Source: Marsupella aquatica (Eukaryota > Marchantiophyta). From it: DNA of 64,000 bases. This document shows, piece by piece, positions 20,581 through 32,939 of this stretch; position 1 is the first letter of the stretch, and each line of letters begins with the position of its first letter. Where the stretch lies: positions 28,272,001 to 28,336,000 of the forward strand of contig OZ316891.1 in the NCBI GenBank assembly GCA_973895155.1, written 5' to 3'. Under the pieces are notes generated by a model. It saw nothing but the letters and a program-made list of their open reading frames with translations, did no database searches and was not told the DNA's origin. Made by a program: the position numbers and the translations under genes.

Positions 20581-23500
20581 TCTATCAGGAAACAGTAGAG
20601 TACTAGAGTAGCCCCTTCAAAATTTTAATAAGAAGACAATTTGTTGAAGGTAGCTTCCAGGGGTCAGAGTAAATTAAGTACGTTGAGGCTGTTCCAGATA
20701 GAAGTCCATTGACTGGTTGGCTGTCCATGAAGGATGCCGTTTGAGTAGATAGACATGGCCAGCTCGGTGCAAGTACAATCCCGTACAGGGTGTAGGCTCC
20801 TAGGCTGAACGGAATGCCTGATTACCTGTTCGAATCAAATGGCATGATCCATCACACTTTAAAACCCACGGGACAAAAAGCCATAGAAGAGTTTTTTTAT
20901 AGATTAGAAAAAAATTAAGAGAATTTGTCAAGAAGTAAACAAGAGCAATGAAATACGGTAGGGTGGGACCGTGAGGAACACGAATAATGAATGTCAGTCG
21001 ACAGTGCCCATCTATAGACAAGTTTCTAGATTACCGCTCTGACAAATGATTGCGGGCAGGTGTTAGACTGTTAGCAGTAGTAAGATTTGGCTCTATGTTG
21101 AATCACCCGATCATCAATTACAATAATGTACAGATTCAAGTTTACCCAAATTACTCAATTACAGTGGCTTTTCTGTGGAGCTTTTCCCGCCCCGATCGTT
21201 ACTACTGTAGGCGTTCACTGCAAAGACTGTTAGCAGCAGTGAGCATCAAACGTCTATCTTCTAGCACAACATGGACACCCATGCGGGCACCCATGGCAGT
21301 GGTTTGGCGGCAGTTTACTGAGTTACCGCATGGGGCACGATGATCGGGTGATGGAACTTTGAAGCACTAAGTTGGGACATAATTATCGTCCCATCACTGA
21401 TTGTCCGTGGACAATAGCTTTCTGACAGTGCAATTGAGTAATTTGGGTGCCCCGCTGTATGTTGGATCAATGAATGGAATTCAATGAAATTTCTCAACGT
21501 TTGTTGAGCATCATGAGCCTCATTACATTTGAAGTCTTGACGGGGCATAAGGATATGACCGAGAACCCCTCTTGGAGATCTGATGGAGGGTGAATTTGTC
21601 TTTGCACAGACATTCAGTACAGCCTGCATCCATTCAGAGCTTTGTTCTTTTGCCCCATTTACCCTCTGACCAACCTCGACGAAGCACACGCTTTTACCGT
21701 GCACCAAGCAGTGGGGGGTTCATGTACAATTGACCAGGTACAGTACTCAAGAAGCATGTCCACCATCGATCCCACCACGACAAACAAAAGGCCACAACAT
21801 TCGATCGTTCTTGGCGAACCAACCCCTGCCGGCAACCTACACAGGTACTCACCACGTACACTTCACAAGATGAACCAATCAGGGCTCAACCAGAGCCACC
21901 ACGTCCGTAGTACGTCCGTGTCCCCGAATTCGATTCATCGAGGCATCCTTACGTCTGATCAGTCAATTCAGTTGATTGAGTTTTCTCGCAACCCAAAATG
22001 AACCCCTTGTGCAACTAACTTGCTTGGGATCTGAGCTTTGTTACTCGATCACGGTATTTGGGTGTTCATGTTAATACCCGAGAGATTGATACTTTACTCA
22101 GAATGATCGATCTCGATGGGAGGAGGGATATCGATTGATGGATGTGAGGCTCGTCGGTTAGTACCAGACCACCGAACCAGTTTGGTGACAGTGCGGTGGC
22201 TTACGGACATTCGACCCACGCCCGGCTCAGTACAATCGATGCTATTGCAACCATCAATATGTGACGTCTCGCTCTATTGTGAATACGTTACAATTGTGAA
22301 GGGCTCGTTTACGGACTGATTGTCTCGGTAACGTCACTCCTGGACATTGACGTGTCCTGAAATCGTCTGAAAGTGAAGTCGAAGGAACCGACGCCTTACT
22401 CCGAGGTCTGGAAGTGAGCAGTGAGCCTGATGGTGAGTACTGGAAAGGCTCAGATCGAGTGCAAGGTCGATTCGTTGCCCGAACTAAAAGTTCTTCGTGG
22501 GTCTGAGGTCACAAATAGAACACCTGGTCACTGAGGCCGGACGATGAGTATCACTCAAAAATTAATTGCTCGCTTACTTAAAAAGTGCCAGAGTACTGCA
22601 TTGGATTACACATCATTAGAGACAGAGTATTGTACCTCAATTGAGCAAAGGAAAGGCATGGTAGTACATTGTGAATGGAGGAACCAAAAACCAACAAGTT
22701 TGAGAGACTCAAGAGTGGTGAAAGACATTCATAGTGTATTGTCGCTCTGAGCTCTCTTGTTTATATAGGTGAGTGAATTGAGTCCAATAGTCGATCTAAA
22801 ATCTGGTTGAGTGATTTGGTCTTAGCTGGACTTTTCTAGTCAAGCCGTCTTATTAAGACCATTCGCCCTCTCGGATTTAGAGTCTGTTGTTTTGACTTTG
22901 CTTCATGCACTCTCAAATCAGACTTCTTTTGTTGACTCAATTTAACCCAAGAGTCAATCTAGACCGGAAGGAGTGATCTGGGTCTGAGTTTGAGTCTTAG
23001 CTCAGTGTCTTAGCTCAGTCCAGCCGTCTAATTAGACCATGAGCAATCATACTCTTAGTTTCCAGCTCATTATTGACTTGGCTTTCTATGTAGATCAAAA
23101 GGAGTGGTTTGGGTTTGAGTCAATTGCTTCCATTTTGTGGGATCTACGTAGAATGATTTTAGACAGTACTTACTTTGACTGACATACATTTCATGGGAGA
23201 AAGAGTAGCGTACTTCAATGGATCGAGAGAGTACTTGCTTGATGGCATATGGACGAAAGTGTACTTTGTATTCAATTTTTCGATTCTCCTGCTCCTGCTT
23301 CTCGCGATCGTGTAATGGATTAACCAATTAAAGAGGTCATGTACTGCAATGCAGTTTTGGCAACAAGCACTGCCTGCCGTAGCCACCCCATCTAACCAAA
23401 AGTGAGACTTCAATCTCCTTCATTGGACAGTACCTTCACAGACTAATTAATTAATGTCTCGTCCGGACGCAGTTCTACGAAATATTTGGGATAACCCGAA

Positions 23501-23695
23501 ATCTGTTCTAAGTGAGGGAGACAAGATTCGAGAGCCATGTCTGTTCGAACTACTTGAAGTGTAAGGTCGACTTAACAATGTTCCTCCCCAATTATCTTAA
23601 GTGCACTACGATTAAACAGGAACGATATGAAAAATTGCCAAATGTTTTGTAGAGCCAACCTTGACACGGCAATGAAGTCTAGTGAAGAGGATGTG
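20581..23695 (+). repeat. Copy B of the 3.1-kb direct repeat
   Basis: Same content as 8388-11556. It begins tctatcaggaaac after unrelated sequence and ends gaagaggatgtg before tgaatgaagg. It lacks about 52 bp found in copy A (B reads ggcaacaagcactg near 23357) and ends without the 18S rRNA fragment that abuts copy A. Differences from A cluster after ~22740. Confidence 0.92.
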
Positions 23696-24168
23696 TGAAT
23701 GAAGGTACGTGATGAGTGACTATATATATCTATGTATAACTTCCACCCATTTAATACTACTGATGCATTGTTTGGTTATTTCCCTTCTTTCTCTCGCTCG
23801 ATCCTGAAATTGGCAAAGCATTCTATCAGGCCTATCAGACCTGAGACGTGGTATTATGAATGCATGTAGTAGAGTCCCACATGGATACAGCACACGAGGG
23901 AATCTAGATCTGGTCGTCTCTCCGTATGTTTGAGTTGACTCTTTGTCTTCATCTCTTGTAATATTTTACTTGTATTCTTTGTCGTGCTTTCTACTTTTCA
24001 TGCATTGCTTTATGAACCCTTCAACAGCCAACCATCTATTCCTCTCTGGGCCCGTATTAATAGAATTCCTCCCAGCAGCATTGTGCCATGTGGAGAGCCA
24101 GCTTGCTGACTGTTCGTCTAGATGTAAACAAGGCGACTCCTTCCTACTGGATTTCATTAGCCTCAAAT
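23696..24168. other. No feature recognised
   Basis: Sequence after copy B; a 104-codon open frame from 23943 ends inside the 60-bp repeat and looks random. Confidence 0.4.
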
Positions 24169-24288
24169 GCATGTCGGTCAAGTCGTTGCGAGTGTCGATC
24201 TTCTCTTATATGGTCGTCGACCGTCTATGCATGTCGGTCAAGTCGTTGCGAGTGTAGATCTTCTCTTATATCGTCGTCGACCGGTCAG
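24169..24288. repeat. 60-bp tandem duplication
   Basis: gcatgtcggtcaagtcgttg starts at 24169 and 24229. The two units differ at only a few positions. Each ends with the palindromic gtcgtcgac. Confidence 0.88.
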
Positions 24289-24538
24289 CATACGACTCCT
24301 AGCTTGATCCCCGGCTAGCTTGATCTCGGTGCTGTGCGTCCTGGTTTTTTCTAAATTCAAGTCTTCAATCGACATTCGTCACATATTTATGTGACATGCA
24401 AGTCCGATACGTCAAGCAGTATGGTATTATTGTGAAATAAACTTAACGACGGTGACTCATGAGTCTGCGATTTCCTTCATGAACACCAATTATCGATCGT
24501 TCCACCAACTCTGGGACCAGTTTTCACATTCAGCTTAG

Positions 24539-24706
24539 CGTTGCCGAGTTGGAAACGAAGTGAGAAACATCACATCCAAGCGACAACGGACTATCATTTC
24601 TGAAGTTTCTACAGAAATCAAGCATGCATCCAAACAGTTTGATTGTGAACATGAAGAACTTCCTGTGCTGACCGTCTCTGGAGTAACACACTTTCTGTAC
24701 CAGTAT
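24539..24706 (+). other. Exon-like open stretch ending at a splice donor
   Basis: The plus frame through 24560-24706 gives a plausible helical protein (SKRQRTIISEVSTEIKHA, PVLTVSGVTHFLYQY) and ends at tat-gtgagtaa, a good donor. Low-complexity aagaaaaag DNA follows. It might be a relic exon of a GTPase-like or other host gene. I cannot assign it. Confidence 0.25.
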
Positions 24707-27700
24707 GTGAGTAATTTTTCTAGATGTTTTATAATACTCCCAGAAGACTGCACTTCAGCTGACCTTCTGCAGTGCACATGTAGATGCACTAAGAAAAAGA
24801 AAAAGAAAGACACTAAGGTAGCATAGTATAAGTGAGCACGTCGAGCAATCAGCTGCCAAATCATTCGATTTGGGGCCCTTCTTTATTTAGTAAACTCGCC
24901 ATTGAAATCAAAGGAACAAGATATGCTTCTTGTTTCCTGACACTGCCCACGAGTCGAGATCAGCTCAAACGGTCCTCCACATCTTTGAGCTTTGGCATTT
25001 TCGAACAAACGCCCAAGTGTTTATCTCGAGTCAGAGAAATGAATGAAAATTGCAATCAAGCGGCGGTTGGTAATCAACCTGGAAGCTAATGGCCAAACTT
25101 CATGAATTGCACATGGGATCAAGGCTTCTTGCTAAAGAAAGTGTGTTTCCTAGAGCAGAACAGATCAGATTTGCCTGTCCAGACAGCCCCCCGACGAAAG
25201 AACACAATCCAGGCAGGTTGCCTTTACTACCTTCCCCTGAAAGGAAATTTGGGTAGATTGGAAATTTGGAAGTCTCCCACCTCAGTCGTTACTTTCCCCG
25301 ACATACCAACAAATCCGTTGTGCAATTATGCAGTATCATCTAAAACTGGACTCCAATGATTACCACCTTATACTCTCCAGTTATCTGCGGAGTGTGCCCA
25401 ACTTTGTCCTCACCAAAACACTCAACAATCCACGGCACTACATGCGGAATACGTCAGTTTCATATTATTTTATTCGTTGCTTTATTGAGCAGCTATCTAT
25501 TCTTGCTTTGAGAATGCTTTCTCTTCTCCTGGGCCTGGAGTCCTGGACCGATGGGCTCTCTTCTCCAGTTCTCCTGGGCCTGGACAGATGGGCTGAGGGC
25601 TCCATTATTCCCATGAGTCGATTGCCTTGGCACTGCCAGCTTTTGCCACAAATGAAATGACCGATGGGCATTTGATAACACGCAACAATAGGCTGCTTTG
25701 GAACTGGGTGAAAATAACCAACTTACTGAAAAGGACCAAACAAAGTAAAATAGTGTAAAAGAACAACTTACACAAAAATTTATAAATCCTGAGTTTAGGG
25801 TAAGAAAACAAAGTACACTGAAAGGAAAGAAAATGAAAAACTTGCACCAAAATTTATAAATCAGTAAAAAACAAAGTACAATGAAAGGAAAGAAAAAGAG
25901 ACCTCAGGACAAACATACTGAAAACGAAAAGCAAGTGCTTTCACAATGGAGAGAAAGCAAAATAAATATTAGAGGTTGCTGTTTTCTCACCCCATTAAAG
26001 GTGGTCCTCTTTGGACCTCTTTTACTTTTACTCTTGTACTTTTTGCTTTCTTTTACATTTGGATTACAGGTGGCTTTAACTTTGCAGCGTGACACAACTG
26101 TCCAACTTGTGCATTGTTTACAAGTTAACACTCCTAACGATGACAGGTAGCTTGACACATTCCCAACAAGTGGGTTCCATAGTACCAATGCATTTGATGC
26201 CCATGGTACAGCAGTGGGTATAAGAGAGACTCTCCCTTGTGGAGGACATGCATATTACACTTGCGACTTACGTACTAAGCTAGATGTGAACCATGATATG
26301 TTTACACTATTCCAATGGCAGATCTTTTATCTCTTATGTTTTCTTGTGGGGTTTGCATTTGCTTGCTTCTTTTGAGTTTGGTGTTTCTTTTAAATTGCGT
26401 TTGGTTTTTCTTTCGAGTTTTGTGTTCTGTTCCTTCTGAGTTTGGTGTTTGTCACTTTTAAAAATACTTTGAGCCTCTCTTTCCACCAAGTTTTCCATAT
26501 TATTATTGCAACACCATGGATGGCAATGGGACGCAACATATGTGCCGTCATCAATAACATGCTCCTCCTCTCTATTGAGATATTTGTGAGACTTCATCTT
26601 CAATTCAATGGGCTCCTTTGACAGGCAACCTGCGACTTTCAGGCATTGCTCGGTTCTATAGGACCATCACTATCCAGTTTGATATTGCACTTTCATCAGC
26701 AAATTTTAGGTGATGTTACAATGTGTTCAAGTCTTAGCTATTTCATCTTCTATCTGGGTACCTCCGGAAAACATTCATATCCCACATGCAAATTTAGCTA
26801 GTACACTAGATTTGGATCTTAGATCATCACACTCTTCTTTTTTCTAATTTAATTTTCTTTCTAGTTTTGTGGGATTTGCACGTGATGTTTGTCATCATTG
26901 TATCTCTTTTGTTTTTAATTCATTGTACTTTGTTTAATTCTTTCTAGGAACATATTCCAAATACCACTTCCATTTTTCATTTGTAGAGGGTTTGGCTTGA
27001 TTATATCGAGACACCACTTCCATTTTCCAGGAGTAAAGGGTTTGGTTTGACTATATCGAGACTCCAATTCAATACAATATATTGAGACTACAAATATCGA
27101 GGTGCATCACCCACAGGCCACAGCTGCACAGAGCATGTGGAACAGTGTTTTTTTTAGTGGCAAAATTTCACTAGATTACACCTCCCCAAAAATCCTTCGC
27201 CATTTTTGGCTAAAATTCGCTATTTTTTGGCTGTCTCATTATCCAGTGTTCCACCTAATCCCAGGCCCCTTTAGCCAGAGTCAATGTGCTCGTGCAAGCA
27301 TCTCATTAATTTGGTGTCTTAAAACTCGTGCAAGTGCATTGATAAGAAGTGGTCAGATTTGGGTTCCCAGAATCCCAGATACTCAACAATCAACATTCTC
27401 CATTATCTGTTTTTCTCCAGTCCCTCTTCTCATTAATGCAGCTCACTCGGGATCCACTCATCTCAGTGACGGTGATGCTGATGCTGCAGCCAACGCGAGG
27501 GCTATCCTCATGATTCGGTCCAAGGCTGTTAAAGAACCTTCCCACCAAATAACGAATCAAATAATCAAATCCTCCAATCTTGAAATTCGATGGGTTCTTG
27601 AGAGGGGGCTGATCCCAATCCTCTTCATTAGCTAGTCTCAAAGTTTGATAGTTAATTTCCTATGGTTACTGGGTTGGTCTATTGTCACCTATCCTACCCA

Positions 27701-27819
27701 AACTTAGTAAAAGGCAAACCCAATGGGTTAACCTTAAGGGGTTATTTTTAGTTACTTGATTTGTATATTAGCTGCTATATAGTGCACTAACTCAATACCC
27801 GTGTGTTGTACAAAAGAAG
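24707..27819. other. Intergenic, no supported gene
   Basis: AT-rich DNA with several shadow frames (for example 27102-27635, 177 codons) that lack recognisable domains. Two similar 60-bp pieces near 26950-27060 (accacttccattttc, then gggtttgg-ttga-tatatcgaga) form a loose tandem. Confidence 0.4.
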
Positions 27820-28400
27820 TCATGTCGGCCAAGATGTTGTTGAGAAAACATGATGTCGTGTCAGCCAAGAGGCCGTGGAGAGAAAAGATGTTGTGTCGGC
27901 CAAGAGGTTGTTGAGAGAAAAGAAGTCATTGAGAAAAAAAGATGTCGTGTCGGCCAAGAGGTCGTTGAGAAAAAATGTGTTGTGTCGGCCAAGAAGTCAT
28001 TGAGAAAAAAGATGTCATGTCGGTCAACATGTCGTCAAGAAAAAAATTGTCATGTCGACCAAGATGTCGTTGAGAAAAAAGATGTCATGGACGTCATTGA
28101 GGGAAATGATGTCGTGTTGGCCAAGACATTGTTGAAGGAAAATACCTGTGCGTTGCACAAAAGATGTCATGTACGTCGATCAAGATTTTGTTATGTGAAC
28201 AATGTCATGAAGTAAAAAGATGTCGTTAAGAAAAAAGAAGTCATTTTGCCAAAGATGCTATTATGTGAAAGATGTTGATAAGAAAAAGGTGTCATTTTGC
28301 CAAAGATATCGTGAAATAAAAGATGTTATAAGAAAAAATGTGTCATTTCACCCCAAGTTGTCGTTATGTGAAAGATGTTATGAAATAAAAAGTCACAGAG
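27820..28400 (+). repeat. Degenerate ~35-bp minisatellite (gatgtcgtgtcggccaagag)
   Basis: More than ten diverged copies of a unit reading gatgtcgtgtcggccaagag followed by gtcgttgagaaaaa. The array is open in one frame from 27850 to 28212 and would encode a repetitive Lys/Glu/Val/Cys-rich peptide, but I do not believe this is a gene. Similar gtgcgttgcacaaaa pieces occur at 27799, 28148 and 28550. Confidence 0.8.
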
Positions 28401-29577
28401 AGAAGGAGCAAGTCTTTTTCTTTGTTTTGTTTTTCCCAAATTGCCCTTGCATTTGAATGGCAACCATTGTATACATTGGCATAATGTTATATTATCGGTT
28501 TCAGGTTTAGGGTTTAAGGGTTCAGCAAAGATGACAATTCTGTCTCCGTGCATTGCATAAAATATGTTTTTTGGTTAAAGATGTTTTTGAGAAATAGATT
28601 ATGGTGCAAAGATATCGTAAGTTGAATAAATAAATCAATTTGTTAAAATATAGTATTGCACAAAACCTTTTGTTGAGTGAAAGATATTATTGTGCAAAAT
28701 ACTGGCTACAGCAGCCACAAAAGTTCCCTTTTCTTTTTTTCTTTTTTCTCCTTGCAAAAAAAAACTCTTGAATAAAAGATGTCATTGCACAAAACAATGG
28801 CTATGACAACCACAAAAGTATAACAAAATGAAAGGGGTGTGCCCCCCCCTTTAAAACTTTTTTCTCTTATGTTCCTTTTAAACCTTAACCCTCCCCCTTT
28901 TCCTCATTTCACCATCACTCCACTCGCTCGCCACCCCTCACTCCCCATGCATGCGTGACTGGAGCCCTTTGAGGGGCTGCCCTACATTGCAAGTGTGCCC
29001 CTTGCCATCAACGCCGGTGCCGTGCATTTCACTATGTCTTTGGGCCTTATTACTTTTGTTTTCTGGCATTGAAAATGACACTGCAAATGACTCTAAAATC
29101 ACCACAAATATTGGAAAACAAGTTTTTATTGATCAAGTGACTAAAATATTATTAGTAATTACACTCCTCTTACCACTATTATACAAAACTATGTTCCACA
29201 CAATATTGAATATGTAAAATACTTATTTGTATGTGAATATATACAATACTTACTTGCATGGAACCATGGATCATGGAATGACTATCCTCCTTGATACTTG
29301 TGCATTGTGTTAATTAAAGTGTTTCACTTTTTTGGGTGTACGCCCAGTGTGATTATTTGGCTTGTCTTGGACAATGGTGCAACTTTTTGTGAGTCACACT
29401 AAATTCAATTCACACTTTAGCTTTATTAGTTACCTTTGACCAGATTTTTAAATTTTTGTTCCCTGCAAATTTGAATGACTACCACTCTAAAAAGTGATGC
29501 AACTGTGTATTATAGTTTAGGATACACTAAATACATGATTCATTCCTGGGTTCTCCAAATCTAATATTCATTATTCA
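28401..29577. other. No gene recognised
   Basis: AT-rich. A 45-bp piece (gcaaaatactggctacagca to ccacaaaag) is loosely repeated near 28695 and 28788. No domain seen. Confidence 0.4.
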
Positions 29578-30010
29578 AGAGTGCCTATGTTAGGAGGGAC
29601 TATATTTAGTATTCAGCAGTGCCTATGTTAGGAGGGACTGGAAAAGCCAGTAAACATTGGGTTTGCTATTTAGGGACTGAAAACCCAGTAAAGAGTGGGT
29701 TGCTATTTGACATATCATTCTTGCTTTATACAGTAGACTAAAGAAAGGAAACTCTAAAGTTATGCTACATCTAATTAATGTATACAATTAGCAAATAGTG
29801 TAGGAGGAGATGCTCTACGTATGATGGAGGGACTGGAAAAGCCAGTAAACATTGGGTTTGCTGTTTAGGGACTTAAAACCCAGTAAACAGTGCGTTGCTA
29901 TTTGACATATAATTCTTGCTGTATACACTAGACTAAAAAAAGGCAACTCTAAAGTTATGCTTTATTCAATTAGCAAATAGTGTAGTAGGAGATGCTCTAA
30001 GTATGATGCT
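29578..30010. repeat. 195-bp tandem duplication preceded by a 40-bp duplication
   Basis: Units 29631-29825 and 29826-~30010 both run from ggagggactggaaaagccag to gatgctcta-gtatgat. Just upstream cagtgcctatgttaggagg occurs twice, about 40 bp apart. Sequence is otherwise AT-rich. Confidence 0.85.
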
Positions 30011-30038
30011 ATTACCCATCACTTTTTCATAGGTTTAT

Positions 30039-31607
30039 TTGCAAGGTTTTTTTCCCTCATTAGTATTTACCAGTCGTGCATGGAGTCCAGCTGGATTACC
30101 CTCTGATCTTGCGCTTCCCCCAGGGTTCTTACGTCCAGTCGATGGTCTTCGGGTCCTTGGCTCCCCAGTCGGTTCCGCCTCCTTTTGTTCATCTTTCATC
30201 GCTGACTCTCTACAGGCTGCCTTAGCCCCTACTCCTATGCTCCCTAAGTTAGCAGATTCTCAGGCAGCATTTGGGATGTTGTTGAGGTGCATCCACCCTC
30301 GTGCGTCTTATCTGGCTAGGACGCATCCCCCTACCGAGGATCTTTGTCTCCACCTTCGAGCATTTGATGTATCCATTCGTGAGACTCTGGCCTCTCTTTT
30401 AGGGCCGGGTACGTTGCTCTCATCTCCGTGGCTTCATCGACAACTCGGTCTTCCTATTTCGCAGGGTGGTTTTGGGCTTACTTCCATTGAGAGCCTTGCA
30501 CCTTTGGCCTTTTTGGGTGCGTGGGCGGCCGCCTTCTCCTTGTTGGCCGATCGTTTCCTTATTGAGGATCGCCCTTTTTTACTTTCATCTCTCATGGAGG
30601 TCGAGGAGGGTTCCCTCCCGTTTCAGGTTCATTTGCGCGCAGCACGGTCATCATTACCAGATCCCGTTCGCGCTGCGTTACCTTCTTTTCAGGAGTTTTT
30701 ATCCTTGGATCCCATTCGTCTTCAGGCAGACCTCGCTGGGCGTATGCACGCTTTTACCCTTTCCAGCATCCTTACCGAGGCACTTGACACGGACCGAGCT
30801 CGGATTCTTTCTTCCGGAGGGAAGGGCGCAGGAGGATGGCTTCAGGCCAATCCAGTCATTCCTCATTTGCAGATGTCTTCCACGGAGTTCTCCACAGCCA
30901 TGCGTCTTCGTATGGGGCTGCCCCATCCACTTCTTGCAGGTTTACCTCCTTCTTGCACTTGTGGGAAGCCTTGTGATGCCACAGGTGTCCATCTTCTTCG
31001 GTGCAGCTTGGGAGGTGAAACCATTATTGTTCACGATGTTGTGCGAGATGCAACTGCTCAGGTTCTCTCTGGCTCTTTGGTATGCGTGCGGCGGGAGGTG
31101 GTACTCGAGTTACCTGGTCCTCCATCACAGCGGTTACGGGTGGATCTTACCATGGTCTGTGAGGGTCACCGTACTTTGGCAGATGTAGTGGTGGCAAACC
31201 CATTGCGCCAAGACATCATTGGGACAACGGCAACAACGGCAGGGGCAGCAGCGTCACGTGCGGCAACAATGAAGGAGGCCAAATATGCTGCACGAGCTTC
31301 ATCCGACAGCTTCCTCCCCCTTGCTCTGGAGCTATTTGGGCGTCTTCATCCTCAGTTTGATGGGCTTCTTCGGCAAGCTGCCCGGGATGTTCATGGCCGA
31401 TTGGGTCCCACCGGGCCCCCGCTTTCTGTTTTGACCACGCACTTTCGCCAACGCATTTCAGTCACCTTACAGCGTGCTCAAGCTCGGGCCATCTATCGTC
31501 GATCTCTCACAATGGGTGCTAGTGTGCCTCCGCAGCGGCTAGCTCCCCTCGAGGATGTTCCAATCCCACTTGCTGATCTAGTTTTGACCCTTGATGTGGA
31601 CCATTAG
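30039..31607 (+). CDS. Non-LTR retrotransposon ORF, C-terminal part with zinc knuckle and restriction-like-endonuclease-like domain (5'-truncated)
   Basis: Long intact frame; element sequence probably begins near 30065 and the ATG at 30039 is likely flanking DNA. The start corresponds to the end of a LINE-type RT and thumb region (GLRVLGSPVGS, LLRCIHPRASYLAR, QGGFGLTSIESLAPLAFLG). A Cys/His knuckle follows, CTCGKPCDATGVHLLRC (about residues 308-325). Then comes a region shaped like a PD-(D/E)XK nuclease: RVDLTM, ADVVVANP, KEAKYAAR, FLPLALELFG. In RLE-type non-LTR elements such a nuclease nicks the target to prime reverse transcription. The RT catalytic core is absent, so this copy cannot move. 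GC content is much higher than in the flanks, as expected for a recently inserted element. Confidence 0.72.
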   Translation: MQGFFPSLVFTSRAWSPAGLPSDLALPPGFLRPVDGLRVLGSPVGSASFCSSFIADSLQAALAPTPMLPKLADSQAAFGMLLRCIHPRASYLARTHPPTEDLCLHLRAFDVSIRETLASLLGPGTLLSSPWLHRQLGLPISQGGFGLTSIESLAPLAFLGAWAAAFSLLADRFLIEDRPFLLSSLMEVEEGSLPFQVHLRAARSSLPDPVRAALPSFQEFLSLDPIRLQADLAGRMHAFTLSSILTEALDTDRARILSSGGKGAGGWLQANPVIPHLQMSSTEFSTAMRLRMGLPHPLLAGLPPSCTCGKPCDATGVHLLRCSLGGETIIVHDVVRDATAQVLSGSLVCVRREVVLELPGPPSQRLRVDLTMVCEGHRTLADVVVANPLRQDIIGTTATTAGAAASRAATMKEAKYAARASSDSFLPLALELFGRLHPQFDGLLRQAARDVHGRLGPTGPPLSVLTTHFRQRISVTLQRAQARAIYRRSLTMGASVPPQRLAPLEDVPIPLADLVLTLDVDH

Positions 31608-31840
31608 CTTTTTGCCACATTCGGTAGGAATGATGAGGACTTCGGTCCGTTTGGGTTAGTTTTAGTCTCTCTTTCTTGGTTTTTAGAGGTTCCCTATTGC
31701 TCATTTCTTACTTTTAGTTCCTCTTTCTTGGTGTTTAGTGGTTCCCTTTTGCTCACTTCTTTTACGCTTGGTTTTGTCCACTTGGACCCTCTTTTGTTTG
31801 TTCGTATGTACTCTGTTTGGTCCCTTTGTATATAAAAAAT
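30065..31840 (+). mobile_element. 5'-truncated non-LTR retrotransposon copy
   Basis: The ORF is followed by a 230-bp T-rich 3' untranslated region with a loose 60-bp repetition (tctttcttggt to gttccctttgctca, at about 31670 and 31725). It ends near tatataaaaaatg at 31830-31840. Sharp 5' truncation is typical of LINE insertions. Target duplications were not identified. Confidence 0.65.
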
Positions 31841-32334
31841 GTGTGTATATCTATCCTATTTACCAGTGATTATGGTCATGGCAAGTGATCAATTTGTATG
31901 ACAAAAGGGTGTGGACCATGAATTTGGTACTCAGCAGTTTTTTTTCTTAATGTTAACTAGTAAGTTAAGCCCATCAAATTTGAGACCCACTATTAAACTG
32001 ACAATGGAAAATTTCAAAGGAAATAATAATACTAGCTACTCATGAGAAGTGTGTAAGGTAACCCATGACTTCAAAGAGTTTATGAGATGGAATCCCCAAG
32101 GGTGGTGAGCTTGAGAGGGTTACCCTTAAGTGTACATATAAAGTAAAAAATGAAGCAAATCAAAATATGAAAAATGAACCAAAAGTACACCCAGGAGGCT
32201 ATGCTAGTAAGTAAGTCATTGACGTAGTGGGCTTACAAATTAGTGTTTATGTACCTCATCAAGGGCCAGATCAAGGGTTTTCACTTATATAGTCATCAGA
32301 GAGATATGCTTAGTAGACCCCCTTCTGGAAAAAG
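31841..32334. other. No gene recognised
   Basis: AT-rich intergenic DNA after the LINE. Confidence 0.4.
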
Positions 32335-32471
32335 TTTGTTTAATCAACCCCCTCCATACTTTTTTCCAATCTGGACCGTTGATGGACCTTTTGATCTCAG
32401 ATCTGGACTGTTGATAGACCTCAGGAGGTCGATCAAGTAACAAGTTTCATTTTGGGGGTTGATCAAGCAAA
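32335..32471. repeat. Inverted repeat (18-bp arms), MITE-like
   Basis: tttgtttaatcaaccccc (32335-32352) pairs with gggggttgatcaagcaaa (32454-32471) with two mismatches. Between them a 21-bp motif (atctgga-c-gttgat-gac) is repeated at about 32371 and 32401. 32472-32939 shows nothing further. Confidence 0.5.
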
Positions 32472-32939
32472 TACCTCTAGTCATCATCTAGCAAATGGTT
32501 CCACTTTGGCCTATTTGCACTTTCAGAATTAAAAAAATAGCTTTTACAGTACTTTGCCACTAAAAATGTTCTAATTGACAATATTGTCACATTTTGTATT
32601 TATAAGAATGCCATGGTTTTGTATATGGATAAAAAGTTCGCCAAGGTATCCAGGGGATATACATACAGAAACCAGCCATTTTTGTAAATACAAAAAAAAA
32701 TTATGACAATATTATAAATTCAAATATCTTTAGTTGCAATGTACTTAAAAGTTGTTACCAAAACATGTGAACTTCACAAGAAAATGCTAGATATTTATTT
32801 TTAAATCTAGAGTTATGACTGTACCATAATTAATCTAATCTTAATCACAAACTAGGTTGGGTTAGTTGTGCTATGTCCTATATATACAAGCAAGTGTTCA
32901 TTTGTGAGGAAGAACTCAGGCTCCTTGCAAACGGAGCAA

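Noticed and set aside
27850-28215. 121-codon frame through a minisatellite
   Set aside because: Repetitive peptide produced by the tandem array; no start context or domain.
27820-28400. CRISPR-like array
   Set aside because: Units are tandem and diverged without unique spacers, and the genome is eukaryotic.
30466-31188. 240-codon plus-strand frame inside the LINE ORF
   Set aside because: Out-of-frame shadow of the 522-codon element ORF.
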